Origin: Agarophyton chilense
Taxonomy: Eukaryota > Rhodophyta > Florideophyceae > Gracilariales > Gracilariaceae
NCBI GenBank assembly: GCA_030374765.1
Contig: JARGXX010000006.1
Span: 744,001 to 808,000 of the forward strand
Direction of reading: 5' to 3'
Length of the DNA stretch: 64,000 nucleotides
A program made the translations under genes and the position numbers. Positions within the stretch are counted from its first letter, which is position 1, and every line of letters starts with the position of its first letter. The notes under the pieces were generated by a model that was not told where the DNA came from, made no database searches, and was given only the letters and a program-made list of their open reading frames with translations. Of the stretch, positions 10,576-20,218 are shown piece after piece.

Positions 10576-13500
10576 ACCTGGTTCTTCAACTACTCCTAAC
10601 CGTCCAAGGTTCTCATGGGATATCAAGAACGTTCCCTGGACGGATGCCAAAGGAAACCAAGAAGACTATGCTAAATCAGTCTCGCTCTGGACTGCGTTTC
10701 ACAATACGCTACCAGACTCCAACTCCAATAAGATCCCGGTAGCCTTGCGCGGGATTATGTTAAAGTCTCAACTGTACGGTAGAGCGAGAGACTTGTGCTC
10801 TGCAATCCCAGATACCGACGTGGCCTCGGATACGGGTGCAGAATCGATAGTTAAGGCTATATACAAGCGAGATTCCCTCTCGGTTGTCAGTGAAGTCTAT
10901 GCTAACTTTATTGGTCTGCTTCAAGTTAAGCGTGCCACGAATGAATCCTTCAAGAATTTCGAACTCAGATTCGACGCTCAGGCATCAAAGTTTAATGCTC
11001 AATCAGGAACTGCCAAGCTTCCTGAAGCTCTCACCGCGTTCATGCTGTTGGCAAACTCGGCGGTTGAGAACGGACAGCGTGTCTCCGTGTTGGCGGCGGC
11101 TTCAACGGACAGTACGTTGACATCGGAAGCCACGACAACGGACTACCTGAACACAGTGAAGTACGAGAAAATAGCCTCAGTGCTCCGGCAGTGTGACGAT
11201 GTTCACAATGCTGCCACAGGTTCGCCAAAATCTCAACCTCTCTCGGCGAGTGCTGCCCAGATTCCGCCTCGCAACTCCAACCGTCATGACCGTGGTCGCT
11301 CGAGGGGTATGTCGCCAACGATGAAGTATCCTTGCGACACGTGCGGCAAGTACGGCCACTGGAAGAGAAACCACAACCCTGACGGGTCTCTACCACCCCA
11401 TGTTCGCAGCTTCGATGCACCCGTTTCATCGAAACCTGGTCGTTATGGTTCTAGCAGTGGCACAAAGGTCACAACTGATGGCTACAAGACGGTTTCTTTC
11501 AACTTGGCTACCCTTGTCTGCTCTACAGCGAACGTTAATGTCGGCTCTGTTCCCGACAAGCTTGGTCCTCTCGTAGACGACGGTGCGCCTTACTCGGCGA
11601 TTGGCCAAGTCGAGTTACGACTCTTGTCTCAAGAACTTGGTGTTACTGTTGATGGAGCTCTGGACAAGATTCCCGACTCATTGGATGGACACACTCGATG
11701 GCAGTATGGCACTGGCCAACACGCAAGTCCTCAAAGAGGAATTCTTGGCTCAGTTGTACTTAAGGCCACCTCCGACAATGGCACGATCATCAAAATCACC
11801 CACCTAGTCCTTGAAGGCTCCTCGCAATGGGTGATCGGGCGCAATGTCACCCGCAAAGCTAACATTGTGCATTTCGGACGTAATGCACTATGCTTCGACT
11901 CCGCCAGCGAGCCCGATTCCATCTCCATCATAGATGTTGGGTTCCTTAGTTACATACCTGTTGACAGGTTCACCTCGTCAACGAAGTACCTCGGCTCGAC
12001 GTTGTATTGTCTATCGGCAGTGACACTTGAGACGTCACCTTGGTCCGATGTGAAGGCTATTGTGGACAAGGTCCATAAGCATGTCTGCGGACATGCATGC
12101 TTCAGCGACTTCAAGCTCTTGCTACAGCGCAACGGTCTGTGGAACCATGCTGTTGCAAGGTATGTTGCTGAAATCGTGGCAAGTTGCACGGCCTGCCGAT
12201 CAACTGCAGTACCTCCGCCTACACGCAAAGTCTCCATAAGCACACTATCCCAGTCATTTAATGATGTAGTCTGTGTTGATCATCTGTTCTTGGATCAACT
12301 GTGCTTGATTCACTGTATGGACTTGGTGTCGAGGTATTCGGCGGCCTATGTTGTGTCATCTACGGCTCTTCGCGAAGCTGTCATTGGATTTGAAGCCAGC
12401 TGGGTGTCTGCCTTCTGGTACCCAGATGCTATTCGAGGAGACAAGGCCTTCATGGTCGGAGCATTCAAAGATTATTGTGACTCGATCGCAATACCCCTGC
12501 ACTCCGTTGCACCACGCCGTCATGCTAAAAACGCGATCGAGTCCAAGCACATGATCATAAGGAGCGTGTATCTTCGACTCAAATCTGAAGCTGGAGACTC
12601 CTTTGACCCTGTCCTCGCAGCATACAAAGCAGTGACCATATCTAATGACCTGTATGGCAACGACCAACTATCGGCATTCGAGTTAGCAAAGGGCTTCACG
12701 AAACCAGTCGCAAACAAACCTACCGATACCACCGTTCCTGCAGAAATCATTGAAGCCAGAGACCAGTTCATTGCTCGCAGGAAGTTAGCTCGCATTATCA
12801 ACTCCAAATCGATCAAGGAAGCACCCTTCTCAACCGGTGATACGGTAGAGGTGTTTCTCAAAAAGGACACAGAGAAGAGAGGTCATTGGTCCACGCCGAA
12901 GACAGTGACATCTGTCAACAAACTTGGTCGCTCGGTCACTGTACCAGGCAAAGGTGGCAGCGAGATTACAGCTGCCTTTGAAGACACTAGACTGTCACTC
13001 CCGGACACCAGCTTCTCAAAGCTCGTTCAAGATGGCCTTGATGCCATCAGCAAAGCAAACGACATTGATGAACTGAAGACAATCAGTGATGTGCATGAAC
13101 ACACACAAGAAAATGAAGAGTCTGATGTCCTCGACGCCAATTTTGATGGCGACGACTGTGGGAACAACACCAATATTGGCGACAGGGTAGAAGTCTTCTG
13201 GCCTCTAGATAACACTTTTTACTCAGGGACTGTGCACTCGGCAGCTGATGATGGGCATGTAAATCTACACTACGACGATGGTGGGACTGAAGTGCTTGAC
13301 ATGACTAAAGAAGTCTGGAACTACACGGACAGCCTGCCTGCCAACTCCAGCCAAATCGCTAAGCCACTGGCAGTGGTTAGCCAAGAAGATGCCGTACTCA
13401 AATCGATGCTCGATCACTTTGGCAACAAGCCATTCCTTCAGCATCAGGCACAAGGATTTGATCAATATCCAATGTACAATGCATACAAAAAGGAAGAGGA

Positions 13501-15010
13501 CAGCTTTCTCAAAACTGCCAAGCCAGTGTTTTGCCGGCTTGTGCCGCCCCGTGCTAATATAATAAGCAGTCATACCCTCTATAAGATCAAACACAACGAT
13601 GATGGGTCACTGAAACTCAAAGCTCGCATCGCACCGCACGGGAATGAAGACAACATGAAGGACGAGCTCAGCAAGGACTGTGCAACGTGTCCGCCCACCG
13701 GCCTGCGCATACTGGAATCGATAGCGTCGCTTCACGGATGGACGCTACACAAGGCCGATGTAACTGCTGCTTTTCTTCAGACGGGAGAGGCACAGAGAGA
13801 CGTCTACGTTCGGCCGCCCAAAGAAAGTAGAATGAGGTCTACTCATGTCTGGTTACTATTAGCTGCTGCCTACGGACTAGTCAATGCGAACGCGAAGTGG
13901 CAGAACGCGTCAGACACAGTCATGCGCCAAATCGGTCTATCGCAGTCTGCGTACGTCCCGCAGCTCTTCTATAAGAAAGAGAATGGAAGGCTAGTGCTGA
14001 TAGTGGCCAAGATCGTAGATGATCTCAAGGTGGCAGGTGAAGGAGACCGGGCAAAGAAGTTCATAGATGCCTTCAACCATAAGTTCAAGTTTGGAGTAGT
14101 CAACAATGGTCCTGGAAAGCTCAGGTTCTTTGGCATAAATACGATACAGAACAGTCACTTCACCATAGAGACCAACGCAGAAGATAAACTGGAAGCTGTC
14201 ATGGAGTATCCGATATCACGCCCCAGAAGGAAAGAGTATGCTGAAAGCCTAAACAAAATCGAAAAGGCTGCCTTCGCGTCGATCAACAGCTCTTTAAGCT
14301 GGATTGGAACAGCTGCTTCACCACTTTGCTCGTTCTACAGTAGCTACCTCCAACAGAAGGCACCAGACATATGTGTGAGTCACATGATCGAACAGATCAA
14401 TACGGTCAGAAAGCTTAAGAAGCTAGGCACCGTCATTGCATACCCACGGCCAACTGACAAGGCTAACTACGAGCTCAGTATCCTCGTCTTTTCTGATGCA
14501 TCTCGCATAGACGATGTTGGACAACTGGGAATAATCACAGGGCTATTGATCGGCAAGATGACTAAGAATGCCATCTATCATGTCGTCTCATGGATGTCGC
14601 ACAAGGCAAAACGCCCGGTGAAAAGCGTGCCAGCTGCTGAGATACTCGCGGCAGGGGAAGGAATAGATGAAGGGAAGAATGTCAGGAACGCCTATCGAGA
14701 ACTACTGGACATGGAAATTAAGCTACGAATCCTTGTCGACTCCAAAGACTTGTTTACTTCGATGTCTACGCAGAAAAATTCCATAGACAAGTCAATCAGG
14801 GGAGACGTTAGCAGCATCCGCTTTGAGTTCGAGACTGGCAGTGTGGAATCAATCTCATGGATACCTGGATCTGTTAACTTAGCCGATCCTCTAACGAAGA
14901 AAGATAGCTGTCTGACTGATGCTCTACAGCTAACACTGTTTACTGGAAGACTGAATATCGACTTCGATGAATTATCTGAGACGAAGAGCTCTGAGAAGCA
15001 CTTCGGATAA
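10565..15010 (+). CDS. copia-A Gag-Pol polyprotein
   Basis: One frame of 1481 codons. It starts at the ATG in the primer-binding site, 3 bp after the LTR; all relatives in the window share this start. Order: Gag; a zinc knuckle at about 257-270 (C-x2-C-x4-H-x4-H); protease near 338-350 with the core D-D-G-A; integrase with H506-x3-H510 and C541-x2-C544 and a likely catalytic triad D572, D626, E659; a Tudor-like domain at about 870-919; RT at about 985-1290 with V-D-D at 1151-1153; RNase H at about 1300-1450. Expected roles are capsid formation, self-cleavage, cDNA synthesis and integration. A single continuous gag-pol frame is common in copia elements. The Tudor-like insert is not a standard copia part. 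Confidence 0.93.
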   Translation: MGPAPGSSTTPNRPRFSWDIKNVPWTDAKGNQEDYAKSVSLWTAFHNTLPDSNSNKIPVALRGIMLKSQLYGRARDLCSAIPDTDVASDTGAESIVKAIYKRDSLSVVSEVYANFIGLLQVKRATNESFKNFELRFDAQASKFNAQSGTAKLPEALTAFMLLANSAVENGQRVSVLAAASTDSTLTSEATTTDYLNTVKYEKIASVLRQCDDVHNAATGSPKSQPLSASAAQIPPRNSNRHDRGRSRGMSPTMKYPCDTCGKYGHWKRNHNPDGSLPPHVRSFDAPVSSKPGRYGSSSGTKVTTDGYKTVSFNLATLVCSTANVNVGSVPDKLGPLVDDGAPYSAIGQVELRLLSQELGVTVDGALDKIPDSLDGHTRWQYGTGQHASPQRGILGSVVLKATSDNGTIIKITHLVLEGSSQWVIGRNVTRKANIVHFGRNALCFDSASEPDSISIIDVGFLSYIPVDRFTSSTKYLGSTLYCLSAVTLETSPWSDVKAIVDKVHKHVCGHACFSDFKLLLQRNGLWNHAVARYVAEIVASCTACRSTAVPPPTRKVSISTLSQSFNDVVCVDHLFLDQLCLIHCMDLVSRYSAAYVVSSTALREAVIGFEASWVSAFWYPDAIRGDKAFMVGAFKDYCDSIAIPLHSVAPRRHAKNAIESKHMIIRSVYLRLKSEAGDSFDPVLAAYKAVTISNDLYGNDQLSAFELAKGFTKPVANKPTDTTVPAEIIEARDQFIARRKLARIINSKSIKEAPFSTGDTVEVFLKKDTEKRGHWSTPKTVTSVNKLGRSVTVPGKGGSEITAAFEDTRLSLPDTSFSKLVQDGLDAISKANDIDELKTISDVHEHTQENEESDVLDANFDGDDCGNNTNIGDRVEVFWPLDNTFYSGTVHSAADDGHVNLHYDDGGTEVLDMTKEVWNYTDSLPANSSQIAKPLAVVSQEDAVLKSMLDHFGNKPFLQHQAQGFDQYPMYNAYKKEEDSFLKTAKPVFCRLVPPRANIISSHTLYKIKHNDDGSLKLKARIAPHGNEDNMKDELSKDCATCPPTGLRILESIASLHGWTLHKADVTAAFLQTGEAQRDVYVRPPKESRMRSTHVWLLLAAAYGLVNANAKWQNASDTVMRQIGLSQSAYVPQLFYKKENGRLVLIVAKIVDDLKVAGEGDRAKKFIDAFNHKFKFGVVNNGPGKLRFFGINTIQNSHFTIETNAEDKLEAVMEYPISRPRRKEYAESLNKIEKAAFASINSSLSWIGTAASPLCSFYSSYLQQKAPDICVSHMIEQINTVRKLKKLGTVIAYPRPTDKANYELSILVFSDASRIDDVGQLGIITGLLIGKMTKNAIYHVVSWMSHKAKRPVKSVPAAEILAAGEGIDEGKNVRNAYRELLDMEIKLRILVDSKDLFTSMSTQKNSIDKSIRGDVSSIRFEFETGSVESISWIPGSVNLADPLTKKDSCLTDALQLTLFTGRLNIDFDELSETKSSEKHFG

Positions 15011-15025
15011 CCAAAAAGGGAGGAA

Positions 15026-15246
15026 TATGAATGACATGGAACTACATGTAATATGCACGAGAGAATAGATATTACATGGCAACCGCTAAAGTGTGTCTAC
15101 ATGTATTACATAGCAGTAGTTAAGAACATTTATCTAAACACAGCACGATGCTACTGGAAGTCACCCGACTACCGTGTACCTCCGCTACACTTCTCGACTA
15201 GCTCGACCTAGAACTGTCTTAGTACCCGAATACTGCTCAATACTTA
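15026..15246 (+). repeat. 3' LTR of copia-A
   Basis: 221 bp, identical to the 5' LTR, preceded by the purine tract AAAAAGGGAGGAA and followed by the GATTC target duplication. Confidence 0.95.
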
Positions 15247-15251
15247 GATTC

Positions 15252-18200
15252 TGCTGGATATGGACGTTAGGCAGAAATTTGGGCCATTTTTTCCGAGCTG
15301 CTTCCAACGCGCGTAATCGGTCAATCTGTTTGGGAACAGAAGAAGAAGTGAATGGAAGTCGTGGTAATATGCCGTACACAAGCAGGGATGGAACCAAGCC
15401 TTCTGGTCCCATGGAATCATTCATGCCTTTGGTGGCAAATCGCAGCGCAAGCTCGGGGTCAAGATTAGAACTGGAGTGCATCACAGAGTTGAAGTTTTGC
15501 CTCAGTGGTGCATGATAGCCTTCGCCAACTTCGATGCTGTTATGTGCCTGTACTCCTGATATTTGAAGTTCAATTCCGAAGTCTCCCGTGCATTTCTCCC
15601 AGTATTTGGAGGTAAATATGGAGCCTTGGTCTGTTTGCATTTTGTTTTGCATTCCAGTGAAATGTGTCCCAGACGTGTGCGGATGATTCCCCTTTCAGTA
15701 TGACTGCGTTTTGGTAATGTGTTTGCGTGTCAACGATGTGAAGGACGGGTATACGTTTGCGCCGTTTGTACGAAATGTAAATGAGGTCCAGGGGTATTTC
15801 TTGGTTGAAACGGATGTCAGCCTCCGGAATTGAAACACGGAAGCGAAAGGGAGAGGGGGAGAAGTACTGGAAAGACTTGCATTTTTGAGCAATGTCCTGA
15901 AGTACCCGTTGAGTATCCGTCGTGGTGTCTTCTGGTTTAGATCGTTTTAAGAGGTTACAGAGCTTTTGGGCACTTAGATGGGAGAAATGCTCATGTAACT
16001 TGGATAGTTTGGCTCTCGTAAACAAGACGGCAGGGTTTTTCCAAAACAAAAACATGTGACCGTTTTTCCGTTAGAGAGAAACGGAATTGTTTGTACCATG
16101 ATTCACAAGCTCATTATTCACGTTGTTTAAATAGACACTGCAGCGATCAAGGAGGTGGAGTCCAATCAGGAATGGTATGTTGGCGTCAACGACATCGATC
16201 CAAAAGGAGTCGAATGCGTTTGCAGGTAAGGGTACTCTGACGTGCAGCTGCCCTAAGCTGTTGCGATTCCCGTCGCCGAATTTGAAGGCATACGGTGACG
16301 GACGCAGTTTAAAGATTGTGCCAAAAGTCTGGCAGGAGGCCTTGGCTTGAGCCAGTCCGCAAACTGATTTGTGTGCCTCTGGGTCAATACAGACACCTTC
16401 GAATTTGCTGCGGGAATACGTTACTCTGCGCTTCGGGGTTATACGGAGGTTCAGTACTCCCTTGACAATTCTGTGGGAAAGGATAGGGGTGTCATTTGGA
16501 CAGGAGTGGCGGGAGCGGGCGATAAAACATGCAGGGGAGCATTTCGAGAGCAAAGATGTGTGCGCTGGTAGGGAGTCACGGATATCTGGGGGTTGCTTGG
16601 GCCTTGCATTGGAGACCGTGCGGCGGAGTCGATCTCCATTTCAAAACCATCATCCGAGCTGCGCGGCATGTCGTTTACGTGCAGGAGTGGCCAAGTGCTT
16701 GGGGTTCGGAGTTCACGACTGGTTAGCGCGTTGGATATAGAAGCCGCACTTGAGTCGGCGTGTGCTGTATCTTGATTAATCCCAACTTCGCCGAATGAGG
16801 TTTGTTCTGGGTCGGGTGAGTGATCCTCAACAAGGAGCGAATCCGTCAGCTGTTCGACTGCCGCATAGGCGTCATCGTCGAGTTCAGTGAAGCTGATTCT
16901 CTTGGACCGAGATTGTTTTTACCACTGTTTCGCTAGCTGTTTTTTTTGGCAAATACGGGCTTCATTGCGGGGTTTGGAACTCGTGAAAAGCCTGTAACCT
17001 TTTTGATGACAGTTCCAACAGACTTTGAGTATCATTGGAAAATCGGTGTGCTGCGGCTGGACTCGTCCTCGGTTGTAAGGCCTAGTTTCAAACCTCGGGG
17101 GTTTGAATGTTGAACGGCTGAGCGGTGGTCTGGCGTAACGTCCTTGTCCGGCAGAGTAAACTGAAGGATGATAGTCTGGTGGTCCTTCGACTATGTTTGA
17201 AGTGGAAGGAGATGGACGGAAGGCAATATCAGCCGAAGAAGCCCTTTGCGTCTCCTGAGCTGTTTGCGCACGGTTTTGTCGTGCAACGAACTGGCGTTGG
17301 TTTCTTTCAGCACTGAATAACTCCGACATCAAGTCTCTGTATGAGGGATGCTTGACATTGACTTGAGATAAGATGTTTTGGGACCTTCAAATGCCTTGAA
17401 CTGCGCCGCGGAGGAAATTTCGCTTGCGTCTGTCCGTTATGTCTCCCTGGTGGGCCATTGGTGCAAGGCGATCAATTTCTTTGACAAAAAGGTACAAAGC
17501 TTCACGTTCAGAAACATTTTCTGTCACGAATTCTGTTAGATGGAGGTCCTCTAGCTTTGCATACATATCTAACCTGGTCGTCTCCGAAGCGTAGCGGGAA
17601 TTGAATACTGCAACAACAGCTCCCCAGATTCAAATGAAGCCCTTTACTTCTCCCTTGCCAAAATGCAGCGCGTATCCTGCGAGAGAAAAATGGAGGTACT
17701 GAAATGTCAGATCACCGTTAATCTTCTGCAGATTACAGTAGTTCATGAAGGAAGAAACATGATCATTCCAATCTTCTTCAAGATCACCTTTGAACTTGTT
17801 GCGATTACCTCTGTAACGGCTGTTGAAAAACACTACGCGCTTTTTCTCATATTCCTCATCTGCTAATACCATATTCTGGGCTGTAGCACCTCTATCGGCA
17901 TTGATAAATAGTGGAACATGAAGCTGGAACGGTATTTGTGCTTCTGAAGGTCAACCGCTTCCTCCAGGTGAGTAAAGAATAAAACCTCCGCTTCAGACTG
18001 CGTTCAAGTAGTCCATAACACGCTTAAGTTGCACTGGAAACTCCCCACCATTCCAAATGGCTGTTATAACTCTGTTGGCAATCAACCTTCCAGTATTAGA
18101 TATCTGAGAAAAATCAATGTCTCGTTGCTACAAAACACCCTAATTTGTTTGTATATTTCGTAGTTGCTAACTATATCCGGGTTGACAAGTTTCATGGCTC

Positions 18201-18348
18201 CCATGTCTTCACGAATTGCCTCAAGAAGGTTTTCATCGCTCAGCGGAGGAACAGTCTGCATGTAGCTCAAGAAAGAGTTCTCAAGAGCTCTGTGCAAGTT
18301 GTTGTGTAAGAAAATTGTTCCCCACGGGTTTGCGGGGTCAGCGGACAT
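15252..18348 (-). pseudogene. copia-B gag, protease and integrase
   Basis: Minus-strand parts: Gag N-terminus from the ATG at 18348, Gag middle at 17872-17630, a Gag zinc knuckle near 17030-16970 (C-W-N-C ... G-Y-R), a protease-like segment at 16553-16071 with a D-P-x-A-H-K-S-V-C-G motif, and the integrase N-terminal and core region at 16055-15252. The integrase breaks off exactly at the copia-A target duplication. Broken in several places. Confidence 0.75.
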
Positions 18349-18380
18349 GATGATTGATGCAGTTTGTTTTGATTCTCGAA

Positions 18381-18694
18381 TGCCAACAAACTCGGGGAAA
18401 GTGGGGGGTGTTGGTTATGTGCCTACCAAAGAGCGCAAGTTCTCCGGTTGTCCGCGGGGACAGGCGTAGAGGACTGAGCGCTAGAGTACTGACCCGGGTC
18501 AGTAGCGTAAACAGTTTGATGTCGCGTAAAACAAAATCCTACCTATTAGGAAAGAACCATGACTTTCCCTATCAGACCTAAGTAGAAAAGATGGTGCGTA
18601 GATGAGTGGGTCTGTCGATAGTCTAGTTCGTTGACGAAAGGGCGTATCGATAGTGTAGTGGTGTAATTCATCGATATAAGGCTTTTGATAACCA
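18381..18694 (-). repeat. 5' LTR of copia-B
   Basis: Pairs with 8212-8525 at about 85% identity. On the minus strand it starts TGGTTATC and ends TTTGTTGGCA, so it has TG...CA ends. Gag begins about 33 bp downstream at 18348. The sequence after the LTR does not match the tRNA-Met site used by copia-A, -C, -D and -G. Confidence 0.8.
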
Positions 18695-19340
18695 GAAACG
18701 CTCACCAAAATGGTTAGGACGCAGCATAAAGGTGCTCTACACTACTGCCAGACACTTCTTCTCGGCTACAGTGTAGTTCTTCTCAAACACATCTAGAGCA
18801 CGATTCCAGTATTGTATAGGTAAATTGTCTCCGGTTTGTTGGTTCTACTTGAGACAACAACCAATTTAGGCCTTGGATACGTCCGTATTCAGTGTGTTCG
18901 GAAAAAATCTGTTTTTGGTATGGCTAAGAGGGGTGGTGACAGAAGCGCTTGCTTTTTTCCCTCGAAAAAATCCTTTTCCTTAATCAAGTGACTCTCAAAT
19001 TGTTTTGGTTCATCTTTTTGGACCTTTCTGTTGAGGGGAGCCTCAATTTTCTCTAATCCCTTGACAAAGCGACGACAGAAGTTGCATAAAGCTACAATGG
19101 ATCATATGTCTGCATGAAATATTGGTACTTCAACAGTTCGTTCAGATATCAAAAAACGCTCCCAAAACTTTCAGCGGTCGACGCCGGACATATGAGAGAG
19201 ATAGTCCACCTCTCGAGACTGAATCGGCATTCCGTCCCCATATATCTCAGCCCGGGCGCCTCTAACACCCTTTCATCACTCCAGGCAGCCCGAAGGAGCA
19301 ATCTCCAGCTCTTACTATCAGAATTTATTCTTAGATAACT
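18695..19340 (-). pseudogene. gypsy-A pol: RT end and start of RNase H
   Basis: On the minus strand, 19075-18960 reads like the RT/RNase H connection of gypsy elements (R-R-F-V-K-G, then A-P-L-N-R-K, then L-L-S-P-P-L-L-A-I-P). The stretch down to 18700 contains the E-K-K-C-L-A-V-V RNase H segment. It stops at the copia-B LTR and resumes at 8208. Upstream, 19340-19114 has weak RT similarity. Broken many times. Confidence 0.65.
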
Positions 19341-19880
19341 TGTGAGTCATAGAACTGGCACCATTTTACACCAGTCGTCTGTCCCTAAACCTCTACCTGG
19401 CCAGTTCATGCCAATCTTCTTCTTTGTCATTAAATTGAAAGTCTCCAAGGATGGCCTGGCATCGATCACAGTTGGCCATCAGTGGCTTCATGACGTCTGC
19501 CTAAAAACAGACTAAAAGACGTACAACCTAACAATTAAGCGCTCACTATTGAAAGCGCACCCGGATCTTCCATATAAGCCTCACGCAACCTCAACGAATG
19601 CCACAGTTTCGCTGATAACATTGAAGCCCATTCGCTGCCTGGTGAGGAGATAAGGCTACGAAATCTATGATATGCAATAATAACCCTCATCATCTGCACA
19701 GTTCCACACCAAGCAAAACTTCACGTATGTGTTTAGGTAGGAGCTCCCAGATGAGCCGCTCCTGTAGTGGGACCTGGAATTGGAAATAAACCTCGTCCAG
19801 TACCCGCCATCTTCAGTGCGGCTAATTATCACACTTTCCGGAATGGAACTCAGGCAATTTCGCAATGGGAGATTGTGCAA
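19341..19880. other. Unassigned stretch left of the Mutator-like element
   Basis: It probably holds more decayed gypsy-A sequence, but no motif is convincing on either strand and no frame is longer than about 70 codons. Confidence 0.35.
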
Positions 19881-20110
19881 TTCGGGGGGTGAACGCTTTC
19901 AGGATTAGACCACCCTGAGGGGTACAGCAAGAAACCGGAACCATCCAAGGGGTGACAATTTTATACTTCACCAACTTGTAGGGTGATTTCGGAAATTCAC
20001 CCCCAAGTTCGAAAGACATCTTCGCATTTCACCCTGCCTCAGCACAAGTCGCCCCCTCTGCACCCACTTCTTTCTTCCATCACCCTGCATTATCCCATCC
20101 CTACGGATCT
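19881..20110. repeat. Left terminal inverted repeat and subterminal region of the MULE
   Basis: The outer 45 bp starts TTCGGGGGGTGA and contains CAGGATTAGACCACCCT. Both strings recur inverted at 23607-23563. Inside it, GGGTGA or its complement recurs near 19950, 19981, 20006, 20029 and 20090. Confidence 0.8.
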
Positions 20111-20218
20111 CCAACGTAATATCAGACACCTGCAAGAGTATTAGCCAGGTCAGAAACGTCAGAACATGACTGCTCTGACCTCTCGAAACGCACAACAGAC
20201 GCTCTTCGTCATTTCAAC

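Larger units (their letters stand above)
10341..15246 (+). mobile_element. copia-A: young Ty1/copia element, looks whole
   Basis: The element is 4906 bp with two identical 221-bp LTRs, a 5-bp target duplication (GATTC at 10336-10340 and 15247-15251), a primer-binding site directly after the 5' LTR, a polypurine tract (about 15013-15025) before the 3' LTR and one uninterrupted gag-pol frame. Identical LTRs mean a very recent insertion. The target is the integrase/RT junction of copia-B. Confidence 0.95.
8212..18694 (-). mobile_element. copia-B: old Ty1/copia element, interrupted by copia-A
   Basis: A minus-strand copia element is bounded by two related LTRs (8212-8525 and 18381-18694). Without the 4.9 kb copia-A insertion it would be about 5.6 kb, normal for copia. 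Parts in order on the minus strand are Gag with a zinc knuckle, protease, integrase, RT and RNase H. The LTRs differ at roughly 15% of positions, so it inserted long before copia-A. No clean target duplication remains. It belongs to another copia branch than copia-A: it has no Tudor-like domain and no initiator-tRNA-Met primer site next to the 5' LTR. Broken many times. Confidence 0.85.
3543..19340 (-). mobile_element. gypsy-A: old Ty3/gypsy element with an opposite-strand gene, interrupted by copia-B
   Basis: Two blocks belong to one minus-strand chromovirus-like gypsy element: RT end and start of RNase H at 18695-19340, then RNase H, integrase and chromodomain at 8208-6234. The gap is exactly the copia-B insertion, and the RNase H region resumes across it. 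Beyond the chromodomain a plus-strand gene relic (3740-5940) points towards pol, as in gypsy-E. Neither LTR could be placed with confidence. It is broken in many places and is the oldest layer of this nest. Confidence 0.7.

Noticed and set aside
11040-12870. Minus-strand frames of 60-129 codons opposite copia-A
   Set aside because: They are shadows of the open gag-pol frame; none resembles a known protein.
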